Shown: positions 33,957 to 44,850 of the stretch, piece after piece
Numbering within the stretch: the stretch's first letter is position 1
Layout: the number at the start of each line of letters is the position of its first letter
From: Chelonoidis abingdonii
Lineage: Eukaryota > Chordata > Testudines > Testudinidae
DNA: 64,000 nt
Direction of reading: 5' to 3'
Assembly (NCBI RefSeq): GCF_003597395.2
Contig: NC_133770.1
Span: 10,573,826-10,637,825, forward strand
Position numbers and translations under genes: made by a program
The notes under the pieces: generated by a model
Databases searched by the model: none
What the model was told of the DNA's origin: nothing
What the model saw: only the letters and a program-made list of their open reading frames with translations

Positions 33957-34255
33957 GGGCTTGGCTACACTCTAAACTCTAAAGCGCTGCGGCAGGAGCG
34001 TTCCAGTGGCAGCGCTTTGAAGTGCGAGTGTGGTTGCAGCGCCAGCGCTGGGAGAGAGCTCTCCCAGCGCTGCAGGTACTCCACCTCCCCGAGGGGATTA
34101 GCTTGCAGCGCTGGGAGCCATGCCCGCAGCGCTGGAGCAGTGTTTACACTGGTGCTTTACAGCGCTGTAACTTGCTGCGCTCAGGGTTGTGTTTTTTTTC
34201 TCACCCCTGAGTGAGAAAGTTGCAGTGTTGTAGAGCGCCAGTGTAGCCAAGGCCC
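33957..34255. mobile_element. Terminal-inverted-repeat element ('gggcttggctacact' family)
   Basis: The ends GGGCTTGGCTACACT and AGTGTAGCCAAGGCCC are inverted repeats. The interior repeats 'cagcgct' many times, including the palindrome 'gggagagagctctccc'. Non-coding. Confidence 0.9.
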
Positions 34256-34583
34256 AAAGCAATTTAGTCACGTAAGCCCTGTGGCCTGAATCGCTAAAGA
34301 GTAAGGAGCTCTCTGCTCCCATCTATTGGTGCTCAGGGAAAGGAATGGTCACAGAACTGCTTCATTTTCATAAGCTTTCCACCCAGAATTCCACAACTGA
34401 CATTACGAGTCACTGTAACTGTACACAAAATCAGAATTGGTTGGGTAGCAGAACTAACGTGAGAGAAGAATGGGGAAAAATGACAAGGAATCTGCCCCAA
34501 GTTCTTAAATGCTACTGGTTTCCCTCCAGAGTGGCTCCTACACCACTGGGGGGACTTTTCAAGAAGAGATGATTCAGAGATGG

Positions 34584-35436
34584 TGTCATAAACAGATGGT
34601 TAAGGGTTAATGTCTCTCTTACCTGTAAAGGGTTAAGAAGCTCAGTGAATCTTGCTGACATCTGACCAGAGGACCAATGGGGGGACAAGATACTTTCAAA
34701 TCTTGGTGGAGGGAAATCTTTGTGCTGTTTGTTTTGTTCATTGTTTGCTCTTGGAGCTAAGAGGGACCAGACATACACCCAGATTTTCTTCAGTCTTTCT
34801 GAAACAGTCTCTCATGTTTCAAAATAGTAAGTACTAGCCAGGAAAGGCGGATTAGTTGTGTTTGTTTTCTTAACTTGTAAATGTGTATTTTGCTGGAAGT
34901 ATTTTTACCTGTTTGCTGTAACTTTGAATCTCAGGCTAGGGGAGTGGGGAAGTCCCTGTAGTCTATATGAATCTGAATATCCTGTAAGCATTTACCATCC
35001 TGATTTTACAGAGATAATTTTTACTTTTAAATTTTTAATTAAAAGCTTTCTTTTTTAAGAACCTGAGTGACTTTTTTTTCTTGTTTTAAGACCCAAGGGG
35101 ATTGGGTCTGAACTCACCAGGAATTGGTGGGGGGAAAAGGAGGAAGGGAATGGTTAATTCCTCTTTGTTTTAAGATCCAAGGCAACCCAGGGAGGAGAAA
35201 GTCTGGGGGGGAAAAGGAGGGGGAATGTTTTTTTTTTCCTCCTTGTTCTAAGACCCAAGGGGTTTGGGTCTTGGGTTCCCCAGGGAAGGTTTTGGGGGAA
35301 CAGGAAGTGTGCCAAACACTATATTTTGGCTGGTGGCAGCATACCAAATTTAAGCTAGTAATTAAGCTTAAAAGTGATCATGCAGGTCCCCACTTTTTGG
35401 ACGCTAAAGTTCAAAGTGGGGGAAAAAACCTTGACA
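34584..35436 (+). mobile_element. Solo LTR (turtle LTR family 1), complete
   Basis: It begins TGTCATAAACAG and ends CCTTGACA, flanked by an exact 5-bp duplication GATGG (34579-34583 and 35437-35441). The length is 853 bp. An A/T-rich 'ttttaattaaaagctttc' region near 35032-35050 may mark the poly(A) region. The 5' part with 'aagggttaatgtctctc' is the conserved turtle LTR start. No internal genes. Confidence 0.95.
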
Positions 35437-35639
35437 GATGGCTTTCTGCTGAAGCCACAAATCTGAGTGAACTCTATTCTATATAGAGTTTTAATACCAC
35501 GCTCATCAGTGCAGTATATGAGCCCCTTCTAGTCCTGCATTAAGCAATATGACTACACAACTGTTCTATTTGTTCTCTGAGGAAGAAGCATTTAAAATGG
35601 AATGTCTTGTTTGATGGTGTCTTTTTAATGCACATACGT

Positions 35640-36233
35640 AATATCATTTAATATATATAAACTCTGGTGAGGACCCTCCTGCTTGGCATATTAATAAAGC
35701 TGAAATCACTATGGCTGGGTTAGGTGCTGGAGCCTTAGTATATGACCAGGCAGCACATCCCAAGTAGTAAGACACACGCCTGGCCCAGTGCACCTCAGAT
35801 TCTGGGACTAAGCTGCACCCAGACACCAAGCTGAGTGGGGTTTAGCTGGTGGAGAAAGGGGAAGAGATATGGTAAAGGGGCATTTGCCTACTGGATGTTC
35901 TCATCAGCAGCTGGGGAACCGAGGTAATGGACTACTGACAAAATTACCATGCAGTGCTTAGCTTTTTCATATAGATAGATTGTTGGTGTGTTTCCCCACA
36001 TTCATGCTGTTTCCTTCTTCCCCCCTAATAAAGTTTTCTTTGTTTCATGAACAGACTTAGTGCTCATGAGCAGGGAGGCAATGCCTATAGAAAATGCTCT
36101 TGGAAGGTATTTAGTGATTCCAGAAATTTTGGGGGAGACTTGAGCTGGTGGTGGTTGTTAGGTTTAAGAGGGACCCCATAGGATTTGAACCCTGCTCTTA
36201 TTGCTGCTGATAATAGCTGGCAGAAGAGTTACA
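35640..36233 (+). mobile_element. Partial LTR (related to the LTR at 54223-55434)
   Basis: The 3' part shares the order poly(A) signal 'taataaagttttctttg', 'gcaatgcct', 'ttgctgctga' and the end 'ctggcagaagagttaca' with the last 250 bp of the 54223-55434 LTR. The 5' boundary is not resolved and no duplication was found. Confidence 0.6.
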
Positions 36234-36239
36234 CAATCA

Positions 36240-36395
36240 AGTACCCTCACAAAGTAGGTAGTTACTATTGTCCCATTTTACAGATAGGTAAGCTGACATA
36301 AAGAGCAATTTACCTAAGACCATTCAGCAAAGCAGTATTAGAGCTGAAATACACCCAAGTAGTTCTGACTCCATGTCTCCCACCAGGGCTTGCTA
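36240..36395 (+). repeat. MIR-like ancient SINE fragment
   Basis: 'cccattttacagataggtaa' is followed by 'tttacctaagaccattcagc' and 'agagctgaaatacacc', matching the MIR core and downstream block. Confidence 0.65.
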
Positions 36396-36499
36396 ACAAT
36401 TTGTAGGCATAAAGATAGGGCCTGATTTTCAGAGATGGTGAGCACCTGCCACTCCCATTGGTTTTAGAGAGTGACAGCTTCTGCGTGGCTTGCTGCATT

Positions 36500-36634
36500 T
36501 ATATAGTGGTTAGTATTCTGCATTGTGGCCACAGCAACTTCAGTTTGAATACAAGTCATGGTATCTCCTGGTGCTTTACAGGAGGTCTAGATGATCGTGA
36601 TTGTCCCTTCTGGCATTAAAAATATATGAATCTG
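36500..36634 (+). repeat. tRNA-derived SINE with CR1-like tail
   Basis: The A box 'tagtggttagtattctgc' at about 36504 and B-box-like 'agtttgaatac' at 36542-36552 are spaced as in a tRNA gene. The tail 'aggaggtctagatgatcg' to 'ccttctggcat' copies the CR1 3' end, so CR1 machinery probably mobilised it. The first half would not fold as a functional tRNA. Confidence 0.75.
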
Positions 36635-36635
36635 A

Positions 36636-36837
36636 GGGCTTGTCAATATGAACACTTGGTTCGCGGCAAGCCAGGTTGTGAATCTTCCCCACTTTGAAAT
36701 GAGAGTAGATCAAAGCACACAAAGGAGCTGTTAGTGTACAACAGCAGGGTCCACAAGGACATTTGGTGCAGCAGGCTAGTTCAGGGTAGATTTACACCCT
36801 GGCTTGCTGGTAACTAAATGTTTACACAGACAAGCCC
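36636..36837. mobile_element. Terminal-inverted-repeat element ('gggcttgtc' family)
   Basis: It starts GGGCTTGTCAATATG and ends CAGACAAGCCC. The subterminal 'gcaagccaggttgtga' pairs with 'acaccctggcttgctgg' near the right end, giving a long imperfect palindrome. Confidence 0.85.
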
Positions 36838-36886
36838 TGAGTGGTGGGCAGTCAGCACTTCTGCAGATCAGATGAATAGGCTGCAG

Positions 36887-36942
36887 TCCTGGCCCTACTG
36901 AAGTCAATGGGAATGTTGCCATTGACTTCAGCAGAGCCAGGA
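36887..36942. repeat. Near-perfect hairpin, 24-bp arms
   Basis: Arms 36887-36910 and 36919-36942 match as reverse complements at 22 of 24 positions around an 8-nt loop. Each arm contains 'tgaagtcaatgg', a motif scattered through the window. Confidence 0.9.
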
Positions 36943-36974
36943 TTTCATTCATAATAAACCTGTCTTATGGTGAG

Positions 36975-37300
36975 AGAGAAAAGAAGCTCAGCCTAGTTTA
37001 TTCAACAGAAGGGTAAGCGGTGAATTGATCATGGTCTACGAGTAGCTGTACAAGGAAGAGATTTATGATAGCAGATGGCTCTAATCTGGTTGAAAAAGGC
37101 ATAATAGGATTCAGTGGTTGATACCTGAAGCTTGACAAATACAGACTAGAAACAAGGTACATTTTTTTTTGTTAAACAGTGAGGCTAATTCATTATTGGA
37201 ACAATTTACTAGGGATGTGGTGAGTTCATCAGAATTTGGAGTCTTTAAATCAGGACTGGGTGTCTTTTTTAAAGATATGCTATAGCTCAAACAGCTCTTC
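36975..37300 (+). mobile_element. CR1 LINE 3' region fragment
   Basis: 'aagaagctcagcctagttta', 'cttgacaaatacagactaga' and 'ttggaacaatttactaggg' follow the CR1 order. It is truncated just before the terminal block. Confidence 0.82.
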
Positions 37301-38374
37301 TTGGCCATCCTACTAGGGACTGAACCAGGAACTTCCAGAGCTAAAAGTAAACTGTTATAGCTTGACCGAAGGAGCTAGACTTTGGGCTGTAACAAACCTT
37401 TATGCTTATGTGTCCTTTGAACCCATATCCACTCACACATCTGGAGTATGGATTCACTTTAAGGTGGGCTCCTTCTCGCCCACGATAGCAAATGTAGGTG
37501 AGCTTGTGTTTGGATAGTCCTCCAATGCCATCCCATAATTCCTGGGGCCTATATGTTCTAGCCTTTATGCCTATTTGTCCAAGTCACACAAGAAGTCTGT
37601 AATAGAACCCAGATGTCCTGAGGCCCAATTCAGTGTCTTGACCGCAAGGCCATGTTGCATTTCAACATGGAGCTGTAAGTATAACTGCTGAAAAGCACAG
37701 TCCAGAAAATGACAAAACAAAAAAATATCATTCACTTTCATTTAAAACCAAACAGAGGGGGAAAAAAATCAATGGAAAATTATACTGAACTAGGGCTGAG
37801 TTGTCAGAACAGATCCTTCCCACAGCTAATTTCCAACATAATTGTTCTGATACTTATTTTATTCATTCTGAATTCAAAATATAAACATAAAACCAATATT
37901 CATCCCAGACTCTGGGCACCCTTGCCAGATAATTAATAAATGACCCAATTAAGGCAAAAGCAGTAGTCGCTAACACAAATGGCAGTCCACAAAACCAGAA
38001 GTTCCTTCAAAACTCCAATCCTTCTATATAAACACACACACTGAACCCCAAAACCTCCACCCTCTTCAATATGATAAGCTCTAAAGGTAAATAAATTGAA
38101 GTTTTGTATATGAAGAGAAGTGGAGATCTTGCCTTGCCACTAATCATTTTTACCACCCATCCCTGAACCCCTCCTCTAGTTCTTCCCTATCTTTTTTGAA
38201 ATCGGATGACCAGAACGGAACACACTATTCCAGGTGAGGGGAGCGCCATTTATTTACAATATGGCATTAACCATTCTCAGTATTATATTCCATCCCATCT
38301 CTTACGTACCCTACCTAAATTGCTGCTTTGAGCACCGCGGAACACTGAACACACTATCACTCAAACCCTATTCA
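37301..38374. other. Unique DNA with a possible MIR-like tail at 37590-37660
   Basis: 'aatagaacccagatgtcctg' near 37601 resembles the MIR 3' block. Otherwise nothing was recognised. Confidence 0.4.
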
Positions 38375-38498
38375 AAGGGTGACCAGATGCCCCGATTTTA
38401 TAGGGACAGTCCCGATTTTTGGGTCTTTTTCGTATATAGGCTTCTATTACCCCCCGACTCCCATCCTGATTTTTCACATTTGCTGTCTGGTCACCCTA
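38375..38498. mobile_element. hAT MITE ('agggtgaccaga' family), complete
   Basis: This 124-bp element has ends AAGGGTGACCAGA and TCTGGTCACCCTA and an exact 8-bp duplication CCTATTCA (38367-38374 and 38499-38506). Confidence 0.96.
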
Positions 38499-38645
38499 CC
38501 TATTCAGAGTGGTTACAGTCAGTTTGGAACCCAGCGAAGTAGATCCATAGTTCCAGTGATCCCTTCCAAGGTGCAGTAACTTGGCATTTGTCAACACTGG
38601 CTTTCATCTGTCATCATGCTACCCATTCAGAGCCCAAGCTCCACC

Positions 38646-38745
38646 CTGAGCCATAAGGTCTACACAGCTATTTTTAGCACAGTACTGCAAGCCCGAGTCT
38701 ATTGACTCAGGCTAGGCAACTCTCTGCTGCAAGCTGTGCAGATGT
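38646..38745. mobile_element. Terminal-inverted-repeat element fragment ('cagctatttttagcac' family)
   Basis: 'acacagctatttttagcac', 'gcaagcccgagtct' and 'gactcaggct' match the right half of the element at 60491-60690. Confidence 0.65.
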
Positions 38746-38789
38746 AACCTTTGAAGTTCTTCACAGTTTTGATTCACCTACATAATTTT

Positions 38790-39085
38790 TTTATCCAGTG
38801 TTGTTGTAGCCCTGTTGGTCCCAGGATATTAGAGAGACAAGGTGGGTGAGGTGATATTTTTTTATCGGACCAACTTCAGTTGGTGAGAGAGACAAGCTTT
38901 TGAGCCACACAGAGCTCTTCTTCAGGTCTGGGAAAGGTACTCAGGGTGTCAGTTAAGTACAAGGTGGAACCGATTGTTTAGCATAAGTAGTTATCACATA
39001 TTTCAAGGGACCACTCAAGGTAAAGTGATTGTTGGGTTTCTCCCACACAGTTGTTGTTGTGGCAGTTAGTGCACTGGATGATACC
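38790..39085 (-). mobile_element. Penelope-like element fragment, minus strand
   Basis: The plus strand shows 'cctgttggtcccaggatatt' and 'cagagctcttcttcaggtct', the complement of the Penelope 3' region. At the far end the minus strand codes the start of the GIY-YIG domain ('HNNNCVGETQQS' class residues); most of that domain is deleted. Its outer ~200 bp pair inverted with 40130-40310. Confidence 0.7.
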
Positions 39086-39690
39086 AATGTGATATATGCC
39101 AGCAATGCCCCTCTGCCATGTACATTGACCAAACCGGACAGTCTCTATGCAAAAGAATAAATGGACACAAATCTGACATCAGGAATCATAACATTCAAAA
39201 ACCAGTAGGAGAACACTTCAACCTCTCTGGCCACTCAGTAACAGATTTAAAGGTGGCAATTTTGCAATGGAAAGCTTCAAAAACAGACTCCAGTGAGAAA
39301 CGGCTGAACTTGAATTGCTATGCAAACTAGATACAATCAATTTAGGCTTAAATAGAGACTGGGAATGGCTGAGTCATTACACAGATTGAATCTATTTCCC
39401 TGTGTTAAGTATCCTCACAGCTTCTTGTCAAACTGCCTTAAATAGGCCATCTTGATTATCACTAGAAGATTTTTTTTTTCCTGCTGACAACAGTTCATCT
39501 TAATTAATTAGCCTCTTAGAGTTGGTTGGGCAACTGCCACCTTTTCATGTTTTCTCTGTATGTATATATATCTCCACACTATATGTTCCCTTCTATGCAT
39601 CCAATGAAGTGGGTTGTAGCCCACGAAAGCTTATGCTCAAATAAATTTGTTAGTCTCTAAGGTGCCACAAGTACTCCTGTTCTTTTTGTG
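39078..39690 (+). mobile_element. Penelope-like element, GIY-YIG end plus 3' UTR
   Basis: Coding at 39118-39330 is followed by a 3' UTR ending 'caagtactcctgttcttttt'. The last 68 nt are identical to 33467-33534. It lies between two fragments in the opposite orientation. Confidence 0.85.
39118..39330 (+). pseudogene. Penelope GIY-YIG endonuclease fragment
   Basis: The 70-codon frame contains 'MYIDQTGQSLCKRINGHKSD' and 'KPVGEHFNLSGHSVTDLKVA'. In Penelope elements this region is the C-terminal GIY-YIG endonuclease that nicks target DNA next to the reverse transcriptase. The glycine usual in 'YVGQT' is aspartate here, and no RT precedes it in frame, so it is a 5'-truncated, probably dead copy. 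Confidence 0.82.
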
Positions 39691-39695
39691 AATTA

Positions 39696-39955
39696 AGTAT
39701 ATCACACTTGGAATAGGCATGGGTACGACCCATGGATCTTGAAAGATGTGTTGTGGTGCATGTTAATCGTTGCAGCAGTGGAGATATGTCTGCAGGTTTT
39801 GCAACTGTTCTGGCAGGATCAGGTGTCGCTTTCAGTTGGTGTGTCCTGGACTGTGGGGAGCTTGCTACTTCTCTGGTGGAGTGTCCTTGTTTGGTGAAGG
39901 CAGTTTTGAATGTGTTAAGGCATATACCTGGGACTTTCTCCTCAGAGCATGTTCT
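39696..39955 (-). mobile_element. Penelope-like RT-region fragment, minus strand
   Basis: The complement of 'atgtctgcaggttttgcaac' and 'ttggtgtgtcctggactgtg' codes 'LPEQLQNLQTYL'-type residues found in turtle Penelope ORFs. Recognition is by pattern and moderately sure. Confidence 0.55.
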
Positions 39956-39985
39956 GTGATATCTGACTGCCTTTCAAAAGATGAA

Positions 39986-40312
39986 CCCGGGAGCTTAAAT
40001 TCATAACTTTGTTAGAAACTAAAAATCATGAAGTGAATAGAGACACTGGAGTTATGGCTTATTACAACAATCTATAACTCGCTAATGATCCCCCCTCAAT
40101 GAATCTCCCCTACTTCCTTTCCTCATATGATTGGAATGGTCCCTTGAAATGTGTGTTAACTACTTATGCTAAACAATCCTCGTATTTAACTGTGACACTC
40201 TGAGTACATTTCCCACACCTGAACCTCCATTTAATCTTGAAAGCTTGTCCTTCTCACTAACAGTAGTTGGTCCAATAAAAGATATTTCCTTACCTGCCTC
40301 ATCTCGCTGTAT
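39986..40312 (+). mobile_element. Penelope-like element 3' end, plus strand
   Basis: 'agagacactggagttatggc', 'actacttatgctaaacaatc' and 'agttggtccaataaaagata' are the 3' coding end and UTR of the same family as 38790-39085, in inverse orientation. Confidence 0.82.
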
Positions 40313-40600
40313 AATTTTGTGTCATTTGCAAATGTTGCCGCCTCACTGCTTGCCCCTCTTTTCCACATAATTAAATAAATATTTTAAACATCAGCTGCCA
40401 TACAGAACCCAGGAGTTTCCCACTGGTAACCTTGACTATGCTGAAAAGCGACCAGCTGTTCCTACTCTTCTGATATTTACTAATCCATGATGATATTTTA
40501 CCTTTCATGCCATGGCAGTTTAGCACCGTTAGTAGCTACTTGTAGGATAACATTTTTGAAAATCAGTTTTATATTTAATCCAGAAGACCTCTAGCTACAC
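40313..40600 (-). mobile_element. CR1 LINE fragment, minus strand
   Basis: 'gtcatttgcaaatgttgccg' and 'cctcactgcttgcccc' are the complement of the CR1 'NKFADDT' region. The following 'actaatccatgatgatattt' continues it. It is heavily decayed; 40601-40855 holds nothing recognised. Confidence 0.65.
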
Positions 40601-40955
40601 AACACTCATGAGAACCTCACTAATTGATGGATCCAGGATGGGATTAGATGGTAAGAGAGACACCTGATAAACCACCCAAACCCACCTTCTGCAGTATCTG
40701 GATGTCTTTGAAGGTCTCTGATGCAATTATTGACCACATCTAATGCAGTTCAGTTTAGGAGACAGGACAGAAGTCACAACCCAATGAGTTCTGGCTGTGT
40801 GTCATTATTAAGCTAAAAGATATAATACTAGAGGTAAACATCAAGCTATTCCAATGCACAGAAAAGATAAGAAGAGCCACAGGAGGCCAATGTGGCTGTA
40901 CAAGCAGTTTTTTTGCTATCTAAAAACCAAAAGGGATACATATAGGAAATGGAAG

Positions 40956-41670
40956 TGTTACCCAGGGTTCTTTTAACCCAAAGTTCCTGGTAACTTTTAT
41001 TCTGTGCGAGGAGGTGTCAGGAAATAAATCAGGGGAGACACAGCCGTCCCACCGATAGATGGCCGGCACAAACAGGACCACACAAGAGTGCTTTCACTTA
41101 AAGCTACACTTTACTTAGTCTCAAGTACTTGTCAAGCACAAGATTAGTAAAACACTCCCAACCCTTGATAATTACCAAAGCTGAGTGTGGCTTTTGAGTG
41201 ACACAGCAGCAGCTCATCTGCCGGTGGGTAACACAAGATGCATCCAGAGGCAGAGACCAGTCCCAAAGAGTCCCCCCATCTCAAGCTTTGCCTTTATTTA
41301 TACATTAGTAATACAATGACATGTCCCTTAAAGAAAACTTGTCAAGCAAACAGTTCCAATAGGCAAGCAAGAGGCTCCTTCTGATTAAACAGGTATGGGT
41401 TTTTCCAGAGTCTGCAGCCTTGAGACCCCAATAGACATTCCTGGGGCATATCAACAACTTCCATACAATTCTTATCAGGAAGGAAGCGGGGTCAAGCTGC
41501 CCTTTCTGTGGCACCGAAAACCCCCTCCCCTCCTTCCTTGGTCGAGCTGAGATTGCTGAATGGCCAATTTACAACTTGTTGACTAGGTCGCCTTTAACAA
41601 TAAGCCACAGTGGTTTCAAGCACTTTACTGGTTTCCCAAATTCTCCCCATACAGAAGGAGGGGCATGTCA
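40956..41670 (-). mobile_element. Solo LTR (family 3), minus strand, nested in CR1
   Basis: Read on the minus strand it begins TGACATGCCCC and ends GGGTAACA, with 'tataaataaagg' (41301-41291 region) as combined TATA and poly(A)-like signal. It sits inside CR1 sequence on both sides. No convincing target duplication was seen, so the exact ends may be off by a few bases. Confidence 0.75.
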
Positions 41671-42076
41671 CCAAAGATGTATAGATGAGAACTGCACGAG
41701 TATGTAGGGACAAAATTAGGAAAGCCAAGGCAAAGACTGAGTTACTGCTGAAAGTGATTAGAGGAAATTAAGGGGGGAGATAATAGCAGTTTTCAAATAC
41801 TTGAAATAGATGGAGAAAAGTTGTTCTCTCTTGCCACAGAGGGCAGGACAAGAGGCAATGGGTTCAAATTACAGCAGAGTAGCTTTAGATTAAATCTCAG
41901 GAAAAACTTCCCAACTGTAAGAAGAGCAGGACAATGGAGCAGATGTCTAGGGAGATTGTGGAACATCCTTCACTGGAGGTTTTCAAAAGGAGGCTGGACA
42001 ACCATCTGTCTGGGGTGGTTTAGACACAACAAATCCTGCATCTCAGTGGGCGTTTGGATTAGATGACCCCTGTGGT

Positions 42077-42592
42077 CAGACGCAGATTAAGGTTTGGTGG
42101 GGCCCTGGGCCAGAGCAAGTGGGAGCACCCCTCCCCACCCCTTCTGACTTTGGTCCTGCCCCTGTTCCGCCCCTTCCGCCTGCAGCCCTGCCCACGTCCC
42201 CACCCTGTTTTGCCCCTTCCCCAATTGGCTCTGTCCCTGCTCCACCCCCCAGCCAGAGCCCCAGGGCCGCGGCAGGGAGCAAAGCTCCTCCAGTCCTGGG
42301 GCTGCAGCCAGGTCCGGGCACTAGGGCTTACCCCACCACATCCTGCCCAGCCCTACTACTGAGGTCGGGGCGTTGGGGGTTTCCCCGCCCACCTGGTGCT
42401 TCTGTTGGAGAGTGGGTTGCGGCACAGGTGCTTCCCCTGCCCTGCCTGGTGCTGCTACTGGGGTCAGGGTTCTGGGGCTTCTCTCACCCCACATGCCTGG
42501 TGGTTCTGCCAGGGCATCCACCACCCAGCAGCGGATTTTTTCCGGGGCCCCTGGGCACCGGTCCCGTCAGCCCAGTGGCAAATTCGCCACTG
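42077..42592. mobile_element. hAT element, GC-rich, nested in CR1 3' end
   Basis: It starts CAGACGCAGATTAAGG and ends AAATTCGCCACTG, imperfect inverted repeats. The flanks CCTGTGGT and CCTGTACT match at 6 of 8 positions. The CR1 tail resumes right after. ORFs of up to 162 codons here are compositional. Confidence 0.8.
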
Positions 42593-42625
42593 CCTGTACT
42601 TCAATGATTCTATGATTCTAAGCTG

Positions 42626-44674
42626 TAAATGCAGTTTTACAAGACTTCCCCAAAATCTTTCAGGAAGAGAAAGTGCTACTATAGAACACTGAAGCAAGCA
42701 GATTTCTTTGGGGGAAAAACACCACAAACCAAAGCCAATTTAAAACAATTCATTCCTGAGTTAAAAAAAAATGGTTTCTCAAGAACAGTTTCACAGGTCA
42801 CGTTACAAACGCCCGGAAGTTATGAGTTTACAGCAGAAGTGCTGACAAAGCACTAACTATAACAGAGCACAAGAAGAGCCCTAGAGTTATATATAAAAAA
42901 ATTAACCCTTAAAAACTTAGCATTTGTTTTCAGCCTGCTAACCAAGCAAATGCATAGGAATATCTATACTCCATTCTACCTATAAATACAGCCATGTCTC
43001 TAGAGTCAAAGATAAGTGTCTAGGGATCTACATATGTGTATATTCTTCTAAATTTAAGCTAATGCTTTCTGAATATTTGGAAGCTGAGCTGACCCCAGCA
43101 TCAGGAAAATGGAAGCAAGTCCCCTTGCAGCTCTTTCATGTGTTGTTAAAGGCCTACCCAGAAAAGAGCAATCACACCTCCTGTGCATGTATTGATGTGC
43201 AGGGAAATAGTTAACAATAATTACATTTAAAATATAATCATCATTGGCATCTGAATTAGCCCCCACTGAAATAAATGGGGCAGGTCACATCTCTCAGAAC
43301 AGTTGTTTCAGGCTCTCTGCAAACTCAGGCAGACTTCCCTGCATTGGTTACCTTGAACAACCGAGGCCTGTGTGTGCCCCTGCATTAGTCCTGCATGTCT
43401 CCTCAGGGAAGGAGTGCCCAGAGTTCATGAAATGCTGGCTTATGGAATTATTACTTTATTATTCCTCCGGTCTCTGCTTGGTGGCATGGTTCAAATCCCA
43501 CCACTGTAAACATCAGTCTTTTGTGGTGTCTCCAGTGTGCGTGGTGCCAAGCCTGTTGTGATAGTCCCTGGTAGCCAGGTGTACCATGGCTCAGACAAAC
43601 CCCGTAGGAAGTTGTCTGTTGAGGATTTGTGCCCTAACATCTGACGGGTCCAATTACAAACCCTGCTTCTCCCCCCCACACCCAAAAACTGCCCTGGATC
43701 CCTCATCACTTCCCTTCTAGCATCCCATGATTCGTCCCAGTCACAGGGAAAGAGCAGCCTCAGATTCACCCATAGAAGATTCATCACATGGCCCTCTGCT
43801 GACCCGGCACTGTTCAGCCCATTCACCACAATACATACAGAAGTGTTTGGGATCGGGCCCATACTGATGCATGGGCACTGAAATCCTTCTCAGTGGATGG
43901 AGGAGGGGCAAGTAGGTTCAATCCATATGCGGGATTGGGCATCACAAGGAGAAGAACAATACGAGGTCAGAGGGGTAACATGTATGAGCGTTGGCTTTAA
44001 CAAAGAAGCCAGTCTAACTCTACGGAGGTACTTGGCAGTCAGAAAGACAACACATAGACGAGGGAGAGCATTTTCAGACAGGACCTGATAGAGGGAGCAT
44101 CCATGAGATGCCAGAGGGAAGGATCTACAAGGGGTGCTGAGAATCATTAAGGAAATGAAAGAGTCGTACTTACTTGTTGGTATTGTCAGGACATAATACT
44201 GAAGGGTAATGAGTGGAGGAGCGAGGTAAGCAGGAAAGAGCAAGGGAGTCAAAACTGAATCTTGTGTGACTCTATAGCATACGGTTTTGGCAAAACGTAG
44301 GAGTCACTCTGCATGGTACTGATAGAGAAGATGAACTGTGACCAAAGCGGATTGGGTACCATGTGAAAACACTTAACGGGGTCCTTGTCAAAGCACATAA
44401 TGCTCCAACTTCAACTCCCATAAACCAAGAGTTCAGACAGGTGCTGCATCCTTAACATGACCTTTGAATCTCGTTGGTCCAGCCAGGGAACCTTGTCATT
44501 CTTCTAATGTCATTTCTATTCCATACACCGATGATGGCAAATACCTACTTAGCCAAAGGCCTTGAAGTACACCCAAAAGCCATTGGCTAGGTATGGCAGC
44601 AAACCGATGCATGGGATACACGTGATGCTCAAGCTAATTGGGAGTAACAGAAATTAGAACTTAACCCAGAGCAA
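42626..44674. other. About 2 kb of unique DNA
   Basis: No repeats were recognised. Frames of 105-123 codons (43244-43561 plus, 43491-43862 minus, 43890-44252 minus) overlap each other, lack family motifs and lack clear splice context, so none is called a gene. Confidence 0.45.
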
Positions 44675-44850
44675 TTCATCCTCCAACTCCCCTGTGAGGT
44701 AGGGAAATATTACTCCTATCTTAGAGAGGTGAAATAGGTAGAGAAGTTTAGCCACTGGTCCACCATCATGCAGCGACTCAGCAGGGGAGCTGGGATTAGA
44801 ATTCAGAGATTCCTGGGTTCCTGCCACATTATCAGGCCACTAGCTCACAC
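44675..44850 (+). repeat. MIR-like ancient SINE fragment
   Basis: 'ctgtgaggtagggaaatatt', 'tcttagagaggtgaaatagg' and 'gggagctgggattagaattc' give the MIR-like order. Confidence 0.7.

Larger units (their letters stand above)
40856..42625 (+). mobile_element. CR1 LINE, internally deleted and twice interrupted
   Basis: The pieces are 40856-40955 (pre-RT coding, 'ctaaaaaccaaaagggatac'), 41671-41740 ('actgcacgagtatgtaggga'), 41741-42076 (ORF2 C-terminus to 3' UTR, 'aattacagcagagtagcttt') and 42601-42625 (tail 'aatgattctatgattcta'). An LTR occupies 40956-41670 and a hAT element 42077-42592. The jump at 41740 is a deletion of most of the RT. Confidence 0.85.

Noticed and set aside
36500..36570. tRNA gene
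   Set aside because: SINE head with a decayed B box and a CR1 tail; not a functional tRNA.
42119..42607. 162-codon proline-rich ORF
   Set aside because: It lies inside the GC-rich hAT element nested in CR1; compositional artefact.
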